Under the pieces are notes generated by a model. The model was not told the origin of the DNA. It ran no database searches and worked only from the letters and a program-made list of their open reading frames with translations. Positions 46,746 through 57,864 of a DNA stretch of 64,000 nucleotides are shown here, piece by piece. Made by a program: the position numbers and the translations under genes. The DNA is from Ashinkailepas kermadecensis. Taxonomy: Eukaryota; Arthropoda; Thecostraca; Neolepadidae. The DNA is taken from NCBI GenBank assembly GCA_034440615.1, contig JAOTOM010004789.1:372001-436000 (forward strand). The letters run 5' to 3'. The number at the start of each line of letters is the position of its first letter. Positions within the stretch are counted from its first letter, which is position 1.

Positions 46746-48066
46746 TCAAGCTTACGAGATGAAAAATCGCAAGTTCCCGTGTTCATGAATTGTAGTCGAC
46801 TTTAATGTTTACAGACACTCAATGACTGAGCTAGGAGCGGAGATATTCGGGGCTACCCCGACACAAAACTATAAGGATTTGAAGCACACTTCCAATGCAT
46901 TTATTCAGTTTAATCATCACAAATACGCTGCGTTTTCCCAAATCTGAAAAACATACCCTGTCCAATTTCAATCGCCTCCGGTTCTTTGGTCCTCCCGTAT
47001 GTTTTCGGTCCTCCAAAACCGAGTGAGTGGACCTGCAAGTGTTCGTTCGTCCATGCCTAATTCAATGAAAAGTGATGTGTTATGCATGTGCTGTTGGTCG
47101 TGCCGTAAAATTAGTGAGCATTTTCAGATGCCACATTTTGCAACTTGCTCCACGGCTGACTGCAGACGATGCGACTATATATGTATTCTCATTACAAAGC
47201 GTTACTGTATGATGAAGTAGGTCTGATGCTCGCGCGGTCGGTAATGTATATCACGAATCGATTCTTCGCATTTGAGATCGTCTCTGATCTTCATCTTATT
47301 AATAGTGGTTAATTGTTATTGACAATTCACATCGATACCCAGTTCGACAACAAAAGAAGTAGATAAGAAGCGTTTTCGCGGAGGTGAATGCTGCAGTTAA
47401 TATCACAAGCATCCAGCCTCCATATTAAGAAAATAACGGATGGCATCGCTGGGCGCAGCGCAGCACAGCGAGCAATTATTGTTAATGTTCGAACAGCGAG
47501 AAGAATATTAATAGGACCAGTTGATGGGTTACGTCTAGTGGCTTAGTGCAGTCCCACGGTACATCATTGTCACCATCCAGCTTTTCAGAATCACCAATCA
47601 ACCATGGCTAAAAACGTTAACACGTCATCATCGGGGTTATGATTGTCTACTGGCTGTCTAAAACCAAGAAACCCACACAACTGGGTGCAGTTGACGCCTG
47701 GCAAGTCTGCCCAACTGGCCGCTGTGGACTGCTTTTGCTGACAGCTGTTGTTGCGTGCTGCTGTTGACAGCCACAGCAGGCGACAGCTGGCCAGCTCCGC
47801 CGACAGTTAGACGGGACAGCTGGTGTCGACACAGCCAACAGCGCCGGGCAGACGGCTGTCAGCCGACCTTACAGGTGATGGCAGCACCGGGGCCGGCACC
47901 GGCACCTGGCACCGTCACCGGCACCAGCCGGCCTACTGCGTGCTGGTCGGGCCCGAGTCAGGGCTTTGTGGCCAACACTAGCCGACTGCACACCACACCG
48001 GGTCACGCCAATGTCACACTGGGTCAAGGGTCACACAGTCTCACCACCGGCCCGGCCCTCGCTCAC
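46746..48066. other. FHOD intron with a GC-rich island (47650-48060)
   Basis: The island has open frames and splice-like signals on both strands (plus strand GCCGACCTTACAG then ATGGCAGCACCGG), but no reading is convincing apart from the exon at 48067-48109. Confidence 0.35.
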
Positions 48067-48109
48067 TCCTCCGTTATAGTACTGTCCTCGCGCGTGCGAG
48101 ATCGCTTCA
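48067..48109 (-). CDS. Candidate alternative FHOD exon (H')
   Basis: A 43-bp candidate with a very good acceptor (CGATTTTGTCTGTTCCTCAG) and donor (CGGAGGA/GTGAGCG). After the C left by exon 49689-49853 it reads LKRSRTREDSTITE. Like the DAD exon it begins with TG, completing a Leu codon, then a basic pair. Joining it in would replace or displace the DAD core. Its exit phase (2) differs from that of the DAD exon (1), so it is not a simple mutually exclusive partner. It could be an alternative C-terminus or a chance match. Confidence 0.4.
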
Positions 48110-49688
48110 CTGAGGAACAGACAAAATCGACGATGCCACGGATGGCTTCACGATACCCGCCGTTCTCACGAAGTGTTTCGGGACATCCATAACAGGACAC
48201 ATCTTGTAGCATAGCTCTAGATAATTTCTGGAATCTAAACTAGATTCGACAACATTTAGTTCATTTCATCACATCATTTATTTACCAGTACACGCATTAC
48301 ACCTGCTGTTACTTTGGTAGCTATTTTAAAACCACATGTGGAGCATTTCTTCTGTTTGTCAGGACACATCTACATCGCCAAGTTACCTAGAAGAATGGTG
48401 GCATTGTCTACCAAAAGTCACTAGTTCAAGACCCTTTTGGAACTGAACAACAGAATATGGCAGCCCAGCGATCACCAACATGTGCTGCCACATGCTGCCA
48501 GATGCTGCTCACGCTTGCCATGTCAAGACAGGTGGTGTCTAGCATCGAAATAGCTGACTTCCCTCCCTGTGCTGCTGTCAATCCTTGTTCAGGTTCGATC
48601 GCTTAGATGTATGCACTTCGCACTGCCGCACTATTTTGAAACACACATGGATAAAAATACAATCATGAATATGAATTCGGTGGGAGCATACTATGCGAGT
48701 TGAAAATATGCAGAACATGTCATGATAAACAGGACAAATGTTCCAAGCGTGTCCAAAAAAGTTACTACAATAATTATTCAGGCGTGCGACTGCAATAATG
48801 AATAGAAGCAGATTATTGTATGAAATCGTCCGGCTTGCTACCCAATCTCGTTCAAATTCCACAACTTGGCTGCATATGTCCGAGAGTGTTCTACTAAAGA
48901 TGTCCGGAAAGAAAATTCCGTGAAAACGGTTCTTACATCGCATCCGTGCTCGTCACATACTAATTATAGATCACAAGTATAGCTAGAGATGTATCAAGAA
49001 CTTATTTCCTGTTGAAGTTTCAATTAGGGATATATCAAGAATATCAGGTTTCCTATACCAATGTTGAACCACTATTTCGATGTCCGTGAGGCTTTCGAGT
49101 TCATATTTGCGCCGAAACAAACACGAGGTGGGCTAATAAGGGCACATGATAGAGAAGGTCGGATAACCCTGTCTGAACCACACGTACTTCTGGATTCGAT
49201 ATTGCACCTCGAGTTCTAAAGGATCATCTGAAGAAATTATCGCTTGAATGTTGTATTACTCCACAGTTACTCCAAAATTGAGTCTTCGGTCCTGGGTACT
49301 TTTGAGTGACTCATTTCGCGAATGAATAGAAACGACAAGTAGCAACGGCAATGGACACTTGCATTGTTACAAAGCTCCGAATTTTGTCTTCTCAAGATGA
49401 ATCCGACAGGACTGTGATGGATGGATGTCACTCTATATCGTGTTCGAAAGGGGAGAAACCTGGACCAAAAGAGCTGTGGCTACTGCTAGCAAATATTCCA
49501 TCTATACGACAATGAGACAGGTAAATGGCTAATGAGGTTAGCACATGACTGAAATGCCCATAACATATTCTATCAAACCGACAGGATACTGAGCAATGGC
49601 TTGCCACCCCGTCTGGTCCTCCCATATTCCAAAGGCAAGGTCACTGGTTCGAGTGACCCCAGACGTGCGACACTTGAGGGATACTCAC
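48110..49688. other. FHOD intron, nothing recognised
   Basis: AT-rich sequence without a supported exon, array or element. Confidence 0.5.
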
Positions 49689-49853
49689 GGGATTTGCGGT
49701 CCGAGTTTCGGGAGGTGCGCCTGCGCTCGCGCGGCCCGGACCGCGCAGACGGCGCGCGGGTGGCAGACTTGACGAGCGACTCGAGAATCTCGTCGTCGCC
49801 ATCGGCCAGCGCGTCGGTGCCTCCGCCGCGACTTGAACACAGGCGCTCTCGAT
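49689..49853 (-). CDS. Fhod: FHOD formin exon G: acidic and basic region before the DAD
   Basis: Reads RGGGTDALADGDDEILESLV, KSATRAPSARSGPRERRRTS and RNSDRKS. This follows the FHOD order DEIMD-(I/L)V(K/Q)S-T-----RERKRSR-NRKS immediately before the DAD. The donor AAATCCC/GTGAGTAT (49688) is in phase 1 and joins the DAD exon (KS-LRRTLKSGL). The acceptor is ambiguous because it lies in a 21-bp repeat in which each unit offers TGTGTTCAG in the same phase. The one used here (49853) fits the phase left by exon 51423-51603. The basic cluster is part of the DAD-DID contact surface in the family. Confidence 0.88.
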
Positions 49854-50108
49854 CTGAACACAGACGCGCTCGAGCTGAACACAGACGTGCTCGAGCTGAG
49901 CACAAAGGTACTCGAGCTGAACACACGATCAGTCGACTTGAACACAGGCGCTCTCGATCTGAACACAGACGCGCTCGACCTGAACACAGACGTGCTCGAG
50001 CTGAACACAAAGGTACTCGAGCTGAACACACGATCAGTCGACCTGAACACAGACGCTCTCGACCTGAACACAGACGCGTTCTACCCGAACTCAAGCGTAT
50101 ACTACCTG
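49832..50108 (-). repeat. 21-bp minisatellite embedding a splice acceptor
   Basis: About 13 units on the minus strand of TGTGTTCAGCTCGAGCACGTC and variants (GATCGAGAG, GTCGACTGA) run directly into FHOD exon G. Each contains an acceptor-like TGTGTTCAG followed by an in-phase open frame, so the exon can in principle begin at any unit without a frameshift. A six-unit block (TCTC-GATC-GTCGAC order) is itself repeated, showing higher-order duplication. Confidence 0.88.
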
Positions 50109-50464
50109 AACATCAACGTAATCGTATAACGACTGTCAGAGGCCTCTTGTCGGGTATGTCACACTGACCTGAGTTCCTGAGACCTGTTACGTTTTATAAT
50201 TACTGAAAACGTTAGCAAAATAGCGGAAAAAGCCCAAATCGAGAATCTAAGATGTTATTTAGTATCGGCAGCAATGCCGGTACTTGAAGTGAGCATGAAT
50301 GCCGCGAAATAGAGTTTTAGTTAAAGCAGAGCAGTTATTTTATTCATTGACCAATGGGGCTTCGGATAACCAGGGGTCATAAAGCATTCATTGGTTCATT
50401 TCAAATGTGGTTGCTCCCAGGACTCCCTCTCCGGAGCATATCGGTACTTCTTGTGGGTCTATCT

Positions 50465-51422
50465 GCGGGGCAGGACTTACTGTCGCTGGTACGTCTTGAT
50501 GGCAGGACTTACTGTCGCTGGTACGTCTCGATGGCAGGACTTACTGTCGCTGGTACGTCTTGATGGCAGGACTTACTGTCGCGGGTACGTCTCGATGGCA
50601 GGACTTACTGTCGCTGGTACGTCTTGATGGCAGGACTTACTGTCGCTGGTACGTCTTGATGGCAGGACTTACTGTCGCTGGTACGTCTTGATGGCAGGAC
50701 TTACTGTCGCTGGTACGTCTTGATGGCAGGACTTACTGTCGCTGGTACGTCTTGATGGCAGGACTTACTGCCGCTGGTACGTCTTGATGGCAGGACTTAC
50801 TGTCGCTGGGTTGGGGACTTATGTGCGTCTTGATAGCAGGACTTACTTTGTGGTAGTCTTGATGCAGGACTTATGTTTATTCTTGATGGCAGGACTTACT
50901 GTCCTGGTACGCCTTGACGGCAGGACTTACTGTTACAGGGTCGTGTCAATGGCAGGACTTACTGTCGCGGGGTCATCTCAATGGCAGGACTTACTGTCAC
51001 GGGATCGTCTCGATGGCAAGATTTATTGTCACGGGGTCGTCTTGATGGCAGGACTTACTGTCACGGGTACGTCTCGATGGCATGATTTACTGTCGCGGGG
51101 TCATCTCAATGGGAGGACTTACTGTCACGGGTGCGTATCGATGGCAAGACTTACTGTCGCGGGTACGTATCGATGGCAAGACTTACTGTCGCGGGTACGT
51201 CTCGATGGCAGGACTTACTGTCGCGCGTACGTCTCGATGGCAGGATTTACTGAGATGGCAGGAGTCACGGATACGTCCCGATAGCATGATTGACTGTCAT
51301 GGGGTCTTCTTGATGGCAGAATGTACTGCCAGTGGGTCGTCCTGATGGCAGGACTTACTGTCGCGGATACGTCTCGATGGCAAAACTTACTGTCGCGCGT
51401 ACATCTCGACGGCCGGACTTAC
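50465..51422 (-). repeat. 32-bp minisatellite of about 30 units carrying a splice donor
   Basis: On the minus strand the FHOD exon F ends CGCGACA and the intron begins GTAAGTCCGGCCGTCGAGAT. This border recurs about 30 times as CGCGACA or AGCGACA followed by GTAAGTCCTGCCATC. Units closest to the exon are diverged (GTAAATCCTGC, GTAAGTTTTGCC, GTACATTCTGCC). The distal 11 or so units (50480-50800) are almost identical, so recent expansion took place far from the exon. The unit length is not a multiple of three. Confidence 0.93.
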
Positions 51423-51603
51423 TGTCGCGGGTGCGTCTCCAGGGCAGGGTGCCCCGGATGGTGTCGGTGTCGGAGACGTCGCTGGTGCCGAGGATTTGCT
51501 CCAGGTCAGCGTGAGCCTTCTCTTCCTTGGAGCGATACGGCTTGGGCCGACCTCGCACCACCGCAGCGGTGGATCGGCTGGCGGGGTCATACGCTTGGCC
51601 CGT
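51423..51603 (-). CDS. Fhod: FHOD formin exon F: linker after FH2
   Basis: Reads TGQAYDPASRSTAAVVRGRP, KPYRSKEEKAHADLEQILGT and SDVSDTDTIRGTLPWRRTRD. The stretch EEKAHADLEQILGTSD-SDTDT matches the FHOD linker (AEH-NMKAVLKTSSPSVED) between FH2 and DAD. Acceptor GCACCTCGGTCCTGGCAG (51604), donor CGCGACA/GTAAGTCC (51422). Enters in phase 0 from exon 53371-53563 and leaves in phase 1. The first about 18 residues are not conserved, so the acceptor is chosen on signal quality and phase. Confidence 0.87.
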
Positions 51604-53214
51604 CTGCCAGGACCGAGGTGCACTCAGGACGCTGAATCAACTGCTCGGGTGGAGCATCAGCCAAGGCAAGTGTCGACATGGAGGAAAAGTGAGCTTGCAG
51701 ATGTGTGGGTTCCTCGAGATGAACGGAAAGACAGAGTGTTTTATATGTCACATCGTGGTGTTCAGTTGAAAACCATGTTCTCAAAACTACCATGGGGAGT
51801 TCGCTACATTGCGTCGACCCCATCTCAATATTACACGTTTATAATATTTAGCAAGAGGAAAATAGTTCCTGCGATATTCCAGACGCCGTGCCTAGGCTGC
51901 CACGTCAGGTTGTGGCGCCAAATGGAGCTGCCGACTGAAGCTTGTGACGGCTCCAGTCTGCAACAGTCTGCAACAGTCTGCAACAGTGGCAACAGCCGTG
52001 TGTGGCAGTGAAGTTACTGCTGATCTGCCCCCAACAGCCAGCTGAACGTAATGGCGGGCAAGCGTTCATTGGCTTTCAACCGTCTTTTGAAACTTTGCAA
52101 TGTTTTCCTGGAACTGCTTCGCCATTGTTTTGCCGCTGAGAGGTCAGCGTTGTGCAGGTGTGTTGTGAACACTTGGACAACGTTGTGAACACCTGGACCA
52201 CGTTTGAACACCCGGATCACGTTGTGGACACTCCGACCACGTTGTGAACACCTGGACCACGCTCTGAAAACTCGGATCATGTTGTGAACACCCAGACTAT
52301 GTTGTGAACACTCGGGGACCACACTGTGAACACATGAACCACGTTGGTTGCTCGATGCAGGCCTTTTCAGCACCAACAAGTCCACAACGTAACGGAAAGG
52401 ACGTCGCAGAGTGTGCCATGACATCCTGCAGCCTGTGACGTTGTGAGTCATAGGGTCAAAGCACATATCTCGTCCGCCGTTCTGGAGTGGGGGGGGGGGA
52501 GGTTAGAGGCGTGCCGGACCATACAGGTCATTTGCGCCGCATTTAAAGCGAGTGGGTTTTGCAAGGAAGTCTAAGGCAAGCGTGTATTGTCATTAGGGGA
52601 GTCTAACGTTATATTGTATGTGACGTTAAGGTGCTGCAGGCTGGGGCTGGGCGGGGGAGATATCCCGGATGCTTAGTGTTTTTAGTTTTACTTTACTCTT
52701 CCGCAAGGTAATTTGTAGATGGGGTTATCTGCCGTTTTTTACGTGCAACCTTTCGTCACGCTGGAGAAAAAATAAGCATTGAATCATGCGCCATTAAAGT
52801 TTCACGGGAGGCAAGACGTCGGCTGGGAAAACCGTCAGCAAACAACAAACGAGCTCCGGTCAACAAGGGCACGCCAGAGCAGATCGACAGTGCTGCTACT
52901 TCTGATGGCATGCAGCTCAGGTTCTGCCTGGAATTGGTAGTCGTGGTCGCAAGTGGGACAGCTCAGCACAGAAGCGACGCTGTGATAAAACCTCCACGAG
53001 GAAGCACGACTAGAGACGAATTGCTGGTTCGTTGGTTATTTGTTCGACGACACGTCGGGTGCTTTCAGCACGTGGCTTCGCCAAGCTCTCGCGTCGATTG
53101 GTCGCGGACCATGCACAACTACGTACACTTGGCTATTGTATTATAATGCGAGCTGGATTACTTAGAATATATACTCAGCCGCCACAAGTGCCATTTTCTC
53201 CATCGCGTTCATGT
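51604..53214. other. FHOD intron with a degenerate 20-bp repeat
   Basis: At about 52150-52365 roughly ten diverged copies of CGTTGTGAACACCTGGACCA are seen. A short CAGTCTGCAA triplication lies at 51955-51986 and a G-run at 52489. No exon recognised. Confidence 0.7.
53031..53115 (-). mobile_element. Diverged SINE body fragment
   Basis: GGTTATTTGTTCGACGACAC, GTGGCTTCGCCAAGCTCTCG and GCGTCGATTGGTCGCGGACC match the SINE body on the minus strand. Head missing, no duplication found. Confidence 0.6.
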
Positions 53215-53370
53215 TCCTGGATCAATTAACCGCAGAGCAAACAAAAACAGCTGTACTCACGTCGTGTTGCTCGAGCAGTTAACAACAGAGCAGACACAAA
53301 AATAAACGCCGTACTCACGTCATGCTACCGGAGCAGTTAACAGCAGAACAGACAAAAACGCGATACTCAC
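53215..53370 (-). repeat. 52-58-bp tandem repeat carrying a splice donor (three copies)
   Basis: On the minus strand exon E ends ATCACCGAC and the intron begins GTGAGTATCGCG. The border returns as ATGAC/GTGAGTACGG (donor at 53318) and ACGAC/GTGAGTACAG (53260), each followed by TTTTTGT...TCTG...GTTAACTGCTC. All three donors are intact GTGAGTA. The unit is not a multiple of three. Confidence 0.9.
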
Positions 53371-53563
53371 GTCGGTGATCATTTTCCCGCGCGTTTTGTT
53401 GCGTTCGCGGTGGGTTGCCTTCTTCTCCATTTGCTGGACGACGCGCTCGCGAGTTGTGCGGTACTCGAGCGCGAACTCGGACACCACCTTGCAGTAGTGA
53501 CGAGCCTTTGCCTCTCGCAGCTGGTGTGACGGCACCCCCATCCAGCAGAGGAACTTGTAGAAC
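53371..53563 (-). CDS. Fhod: FHOD formin exon E: C-terminal end of FH2
   Basis: Reads FYKFLCWMGVPSHQLREAKA, RHYCKVVSEFALEYRTTRER and VVQQMEKKATHRERNKTRGK then MITD. The block SEFALEYRTTRERV-QQ-KKA-HRERNKTRGKMITD is diagnostic for FHOD formins. It ends the FH2 domain, the actin-nucleating and barbed-end-tracking dimer. Acceptor GTCGTGTTTTGACAG, donor ACCGAC/GTGAGTATC. The first base completes an Arg codon with exon D. Ends in phase 0. Three tandem donors follow. Confidence 0.97.
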
Positions 53564-54821
53564 CTGTCAAAACACGACCATATGTTCAGCATCAACAACG
53601 GTTTCATGCACTGATCATCCAGTTGGGAAGTAATATTTCAGACCTAGCAAGAATATACCAAATTAAATGGGTAAAGGACCACATATTTAGACCAATTGCA
53701 CAGCATGTTTAAGGCTCTACCAATGTGAAATAAATCACATTGTCGTAACTATTGCGATTCAAGGGACATGAAAACATAAGACATTGTCCTAGGATACATA
53801 GTGAATGACAAAAAAAAACGATTCTGTGTTCATCACCAACATTCGTGAATGATTGCCCTTCTCCCCATGAATTCACCAGTGCGTTTCTATTTCTTACACA
53901 CGAAGGCGAATTCAACCATCAGACAGCAAGACACCAAGCCGGAAGCAGACATAATTCCAAACAGCTTACGATCCCTGATATCAAGTGCCTACATTCACAT
54001 CTAGCTATGGATCAACGTCATAGTGGATTTAGATCTCGACATAGTCTTATTAACAGTCAGTCGGGAGCAATATGGATGATATGAAGATGACACAATTCTA
54101 TATAGACGTGAATATGGTCGCAACCACCCTCACCGGAAAACTCACCAGGTGAAAAATATATAACCAGCAACCTAATATTCTGGCATTGGTTGAATATGCC
54201 TTTGAACATATTTATAGATAGGTGGCATTGCCGTGACGTCATTTACGGCCGGCCCATGACAACTGAGGCCTTTTCGTTTGTCAAGAAGTGCATAAATGGT
54301 GTAAGAAAAGCTACTGACAATTTCAGCTCGATTTCTTCATCGATGTGGTAGATATCGCGAAAGTTTGTCAGAGGGAGGCGGCTGGGAACGTCAATGGCCG
54401 GTTAACAATTATAGCGTCACACACAATTCGATATTTCAAGAGGAAATATGAGCGACAGTAGCCGACAAAGCTGCCAATCAGAGTGCCTGTTACTTCACAG
54501 GTTTGCGAGGCTACCGATTGGATCACCTTGTTGGAATATGCTTGTACATACCATGATTGGCATATACCATACTTGGCATATACCATACTCGTATTACTCG
54601 CTGCCAACACCCAATGCAGCCACGGCAGAAAGCGCACCTGTAGCGCTAACATGGCCCGTAAATAGCATCCACGCCATGGATCAGGCTAAACGCATCAAGG
54701 TACGGCACGGCCGCCACCATATGCGCATCACATGTCTAAGACTTCTTACCAGACAAGTCAGGTGGCCTTGGTCAAGAAGTACTACAAACCGCAATGGCAG
54801 CGACATAGACAAAAATGTGTA
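53564..54821. other. FHOD intron, nothing recognised
   Basis: AT-rich sequence with no supported exon or mobile element. Confidence 0.5.
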
Positions 54822-55871
54822 GGGGAGACCGAGGCTAGTTGATACCCGGGATGGTTGATTCAACAGCATTTTCTCTAAAAGTATGAAGCCGGTTGACATG
54901 AATACCACACATGCTGCTACTAGCACCGTTTTCTGGGGACAAAAATAAACGCAAGTGCTTTCGACCTGCAGGCTGCAGACGATGTGGCTCATTTTTGGAG
55001 CGAAAGTAGCATTTCAATGTTTGTGCTTCCCACTTAATTTCTAATTGTACGCCCGCTTGCTAACTTTTCACGTGTCTGTTATCACTATCATGCTCTCTCA
55101 GCTTTGTAATGGCGAAATGCTTTATCATTTGCCTCTGCATTGTGCTCGCAATGTTGCATAACATGTTGCAGCCTACACCAGAAAACCTGCGGGGTAAATT
55201 AATACAGCCTGCGTCAACTTAATCAGCCTGCATCGACATCAGTCTGTATTAACATTTTCTGGACTGGTAATAAAATAAACAACCACAAAATTGCCTATTT
55301 TGATGAAGGTGTGTGCTAAAACTGTTTCAAGATAACCTTATTCAATATTTCTGGGGGAATGTATCACCCAACGGTAGACTGAACAAAGGAAAAGGCGCAG
55401 CTACGGAATGAACGTCTGCGTATTCCATAAATGGCAAAAACCATGAGCTACGATCAGCCAGGGCTCAAACCAGTATCATTACTGTAAAGGTGAAACATGG
55501 GCCTTTCAGATGGTGCAAACTAATGTACTATAATCTATGCATATCTATACCTAATGTACTATGATGTACGCAAACTAATGTAACATAATATATAGATAAT
55601 ATATTTTATTTAACTTGAATTTTATCAACTTACCCCCATCGTGAGTAACAACTTACCTCTATAGCGGGGTAAGTTGATGAATCGGTAGTTGCGCGATGTT
55701 TTGCTCTCTGGTGGAAAGCCCAGAGAATGCCACGAAACAAATAATTATCTGGGATGATGCTGGACGGTTTATGCTTGGCGTAGGCGTAGTAGCTATCTCC
55801 TCCCTACCCTTCCAAAGTGATGAGTTATTTTGAGTTTCGCCAAAATTGTATCAACTAGACCCGGTCTCCCC
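54822..55871. mobile_element. Non-autonomous DNA transposon with 24-bp inverted repeats and TA target
   Basis: A 1050-bp element. The left end GGGGAGACCGAGGCTAGTTGATAC is mirrored at the right end as GGGGAGACCGGGTCTAGTTGATAC (two mismatches). It is flanked by TA at 54820-54821 and 55872-55873. Internal inverted copies of ATCAACTTACCCC/GGGGTAAGTTGAT occur near 55625-55680. No transposase frame. The TA duplication and ends suggest a Tc1/mariner- or IS630-like relative. Confidence 0.88.
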
Positions 55872-55873
55872 TA

Positions 55874-56903
55874 AATACTATATCCTCTTGAGATCCAAGA
55901 TATGAAGGCATGCACATATTTGCGAATTTGTCTACATCGTTGGGTGCCCTACAGGAATGTTTTAATGTGATGAACATATCCGTACACATGCTGTCTGCCA
56001 CTTAGGGAATATTTGTTTTCTGTTCTCGCTAGTGTTTTCTTTTCTCAAAAAGACAGCCCGCAGTGGAGCGCGCGCTCAACCGCGCATAAACGGTAGCTTA
56101 TTTTGCATCTCTATAAGTGCCAGAAAATGTTCATTTGGTGACAAATGTAACCCTGGAACGTCATTCTAACTGCTGATGTGAATTTTATGAAGCTAGGTTA
56201 AAGTCATGCTGAGCAATTCACTCTGAAACCTAACTGTGGAGATCTCTATACATTGGGTCTCCATGCCTAAACTCGATGCTGTAATACTTTAAAAATTATG
56301 GCGCTCAGTATACCAGTATTAGTACAACACGTTCACATGGATTGTCCCTGTGAACCCATGCGGGGAAACATCGAGACGCGAACACGTTGGGCTATGAGCA
56401 ACTCAGTGGCATATCCAAGAGATGAAAGTAGCCTCCCCGGCAAAACCACGCCAAGCCGTGCAAAAATGTGCCAGTGTCCACATCAGCCGATGGTTCGGAA
56501 TCCTCAGAAGTGAATTTATGCGCGTCACAATACACCGAGGAAGCCGAGGGGCACTGGTGGAGAAGTTGGAAAATTGTTGGTGGGGCCCAATGCATGGAGG
56601 CAAATTTGGTGCTGCAAATTTGGCTGGTGGGGTTCACGCCACCCTGTGGCAGGGCCTCCTCTATCATGTTAACTAGGCGGGATGCGTCCCACCTAGCGCC
56701 GTGAAATATCACGTAGTGGAGTGAAAAATCCCACCTAGCCAAAGGGAGCTTCAATGGAGAAAGCAACCGAAAGAAAGATTTTCGTATAGTTTCGGTAGCG
56801 GAAAATATTTTGTTTCCTTGGAACGGTGTATTTTTTTTTTTTTAAACGGTAGCATGTTGGCAGCATTTATACTGAGGTCAAAGCAATTAGAAAGGCTCAA
56901 ATG
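55874..56903. other. FHOD intron, no gene recognised
   Basis: A minus-strand frame at about 56392-56766 (KLPLARWDFSLHYVIFHGAR) is open but matches nothing I know. No splice signals fit FHOD. Confidence 0.4.
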
Positions 56904-57071
56904 GGTGGGAATGGCCGAGTGTTTAAGATGTTGAGTTCTGGATACAAAGGTCCCGGGCTCAACACTCGCATCACTCGGACATTTCCCAGTCCCGCGGCCC
57001 ACCGGCGAAACAGTGTGGGTGGCGCCATTAACCGTGAGCATAATGTGCGCGGTGAACCACCCAATTAATAG
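56904..57071 (+). mobile_element. Second SINE family (B), Leu/Ser-tRNA-like head
   Basis: A 168-bp element begins GGTGGGAATGGCCGAGTGTTTAAGATG (type II tRNA-like A box), then GTCCCGGGCTCAACACTCGCATC (degenerate B box), a body with CCCGCGGCCCACCGGCGAAA, and ends AACCACCCAATTAATAG. A 12-bp duplication AAGGCTCAAATG lies at 56892-56903 and 57072-57083. Unrelated in body to family A. Confidence 0.85.
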
Positions 57072-57369
57072 AAGGCTCAAATGTGAAATGTTTCTGTGAA
57101 AAATGCATGCTACAAAGCCAGAAATTTGGTCTATTAACGGTGGTGTTACAAAAACATGACCTTTTAGACTTTTACGCACACCACACAAGAGCCTGACACG
57201 AGCCAGGCCGCATAACATAAGTGACGAAAGCGAGATATTCATTTGCGGTCTTTTCTTCGATGTTGCTAAAATGAATAGACAGATAAAGCAAGATGTCTTT
57301 GTAAAAAAGACAAGGTTTGTAACGTGGTAGAATATTGATCGGTTTTCCTTCCCCAGGAGACACTACGCC

Positions 57370-57570
57370 CTTTCTCCCGGGAAAGGGGGGCAGATGCCCC
57401 CCCGACCCTGAGAGGTTGTGAGGCCCCGAAGAACCGCACCGTGGTTCTGAAACAATTCCGCCGGACCCCTTACAAATTCCACCGGGGCCCTAAACATTCT
57501 CACCGGGCGCCTGAAAAATCACATTGAGGATCCCAAAAAGTGACGCAGGGCCCCTGCAAATGTAAAGGTG
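57370..57570. repeat. Small patch of the degenerate C/G-block satellite, reversed
   Basis: CAAATTCCACCGGGGCCCTA, CATTCTCACCGGGCGCCTGA and similar monomers of about 30-35 bp match, in reverse complement, the style of the 33.6-38.3 kb satellite. Confidence 0.55.
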
Positions 57571-57864
57571 TGTTTCGCTTCTTTGGAGCTGTGAAATACC
57601 GATTTAGTTCTAAGTTATTTTAGCATGAGCCACATACGTTAAATAGAGACGCTGATAAATGAAAGTTCAGTAAGCGTTGCAAAAAACACTAACCGGGAAG
57701 CACATTTATGTTCGTCAAGCATGCACACATACATCTAATAATATTACAAGTTTATGACCAAAGACAAAAACGCAACACGCTGGTAGACATTAGTCTACAG
57801 GGATCGAGTGGAACCAGTGACCGGCCGGCCGTTTCCGGTTGGCAACTCATGGCGCGCGACTGAC

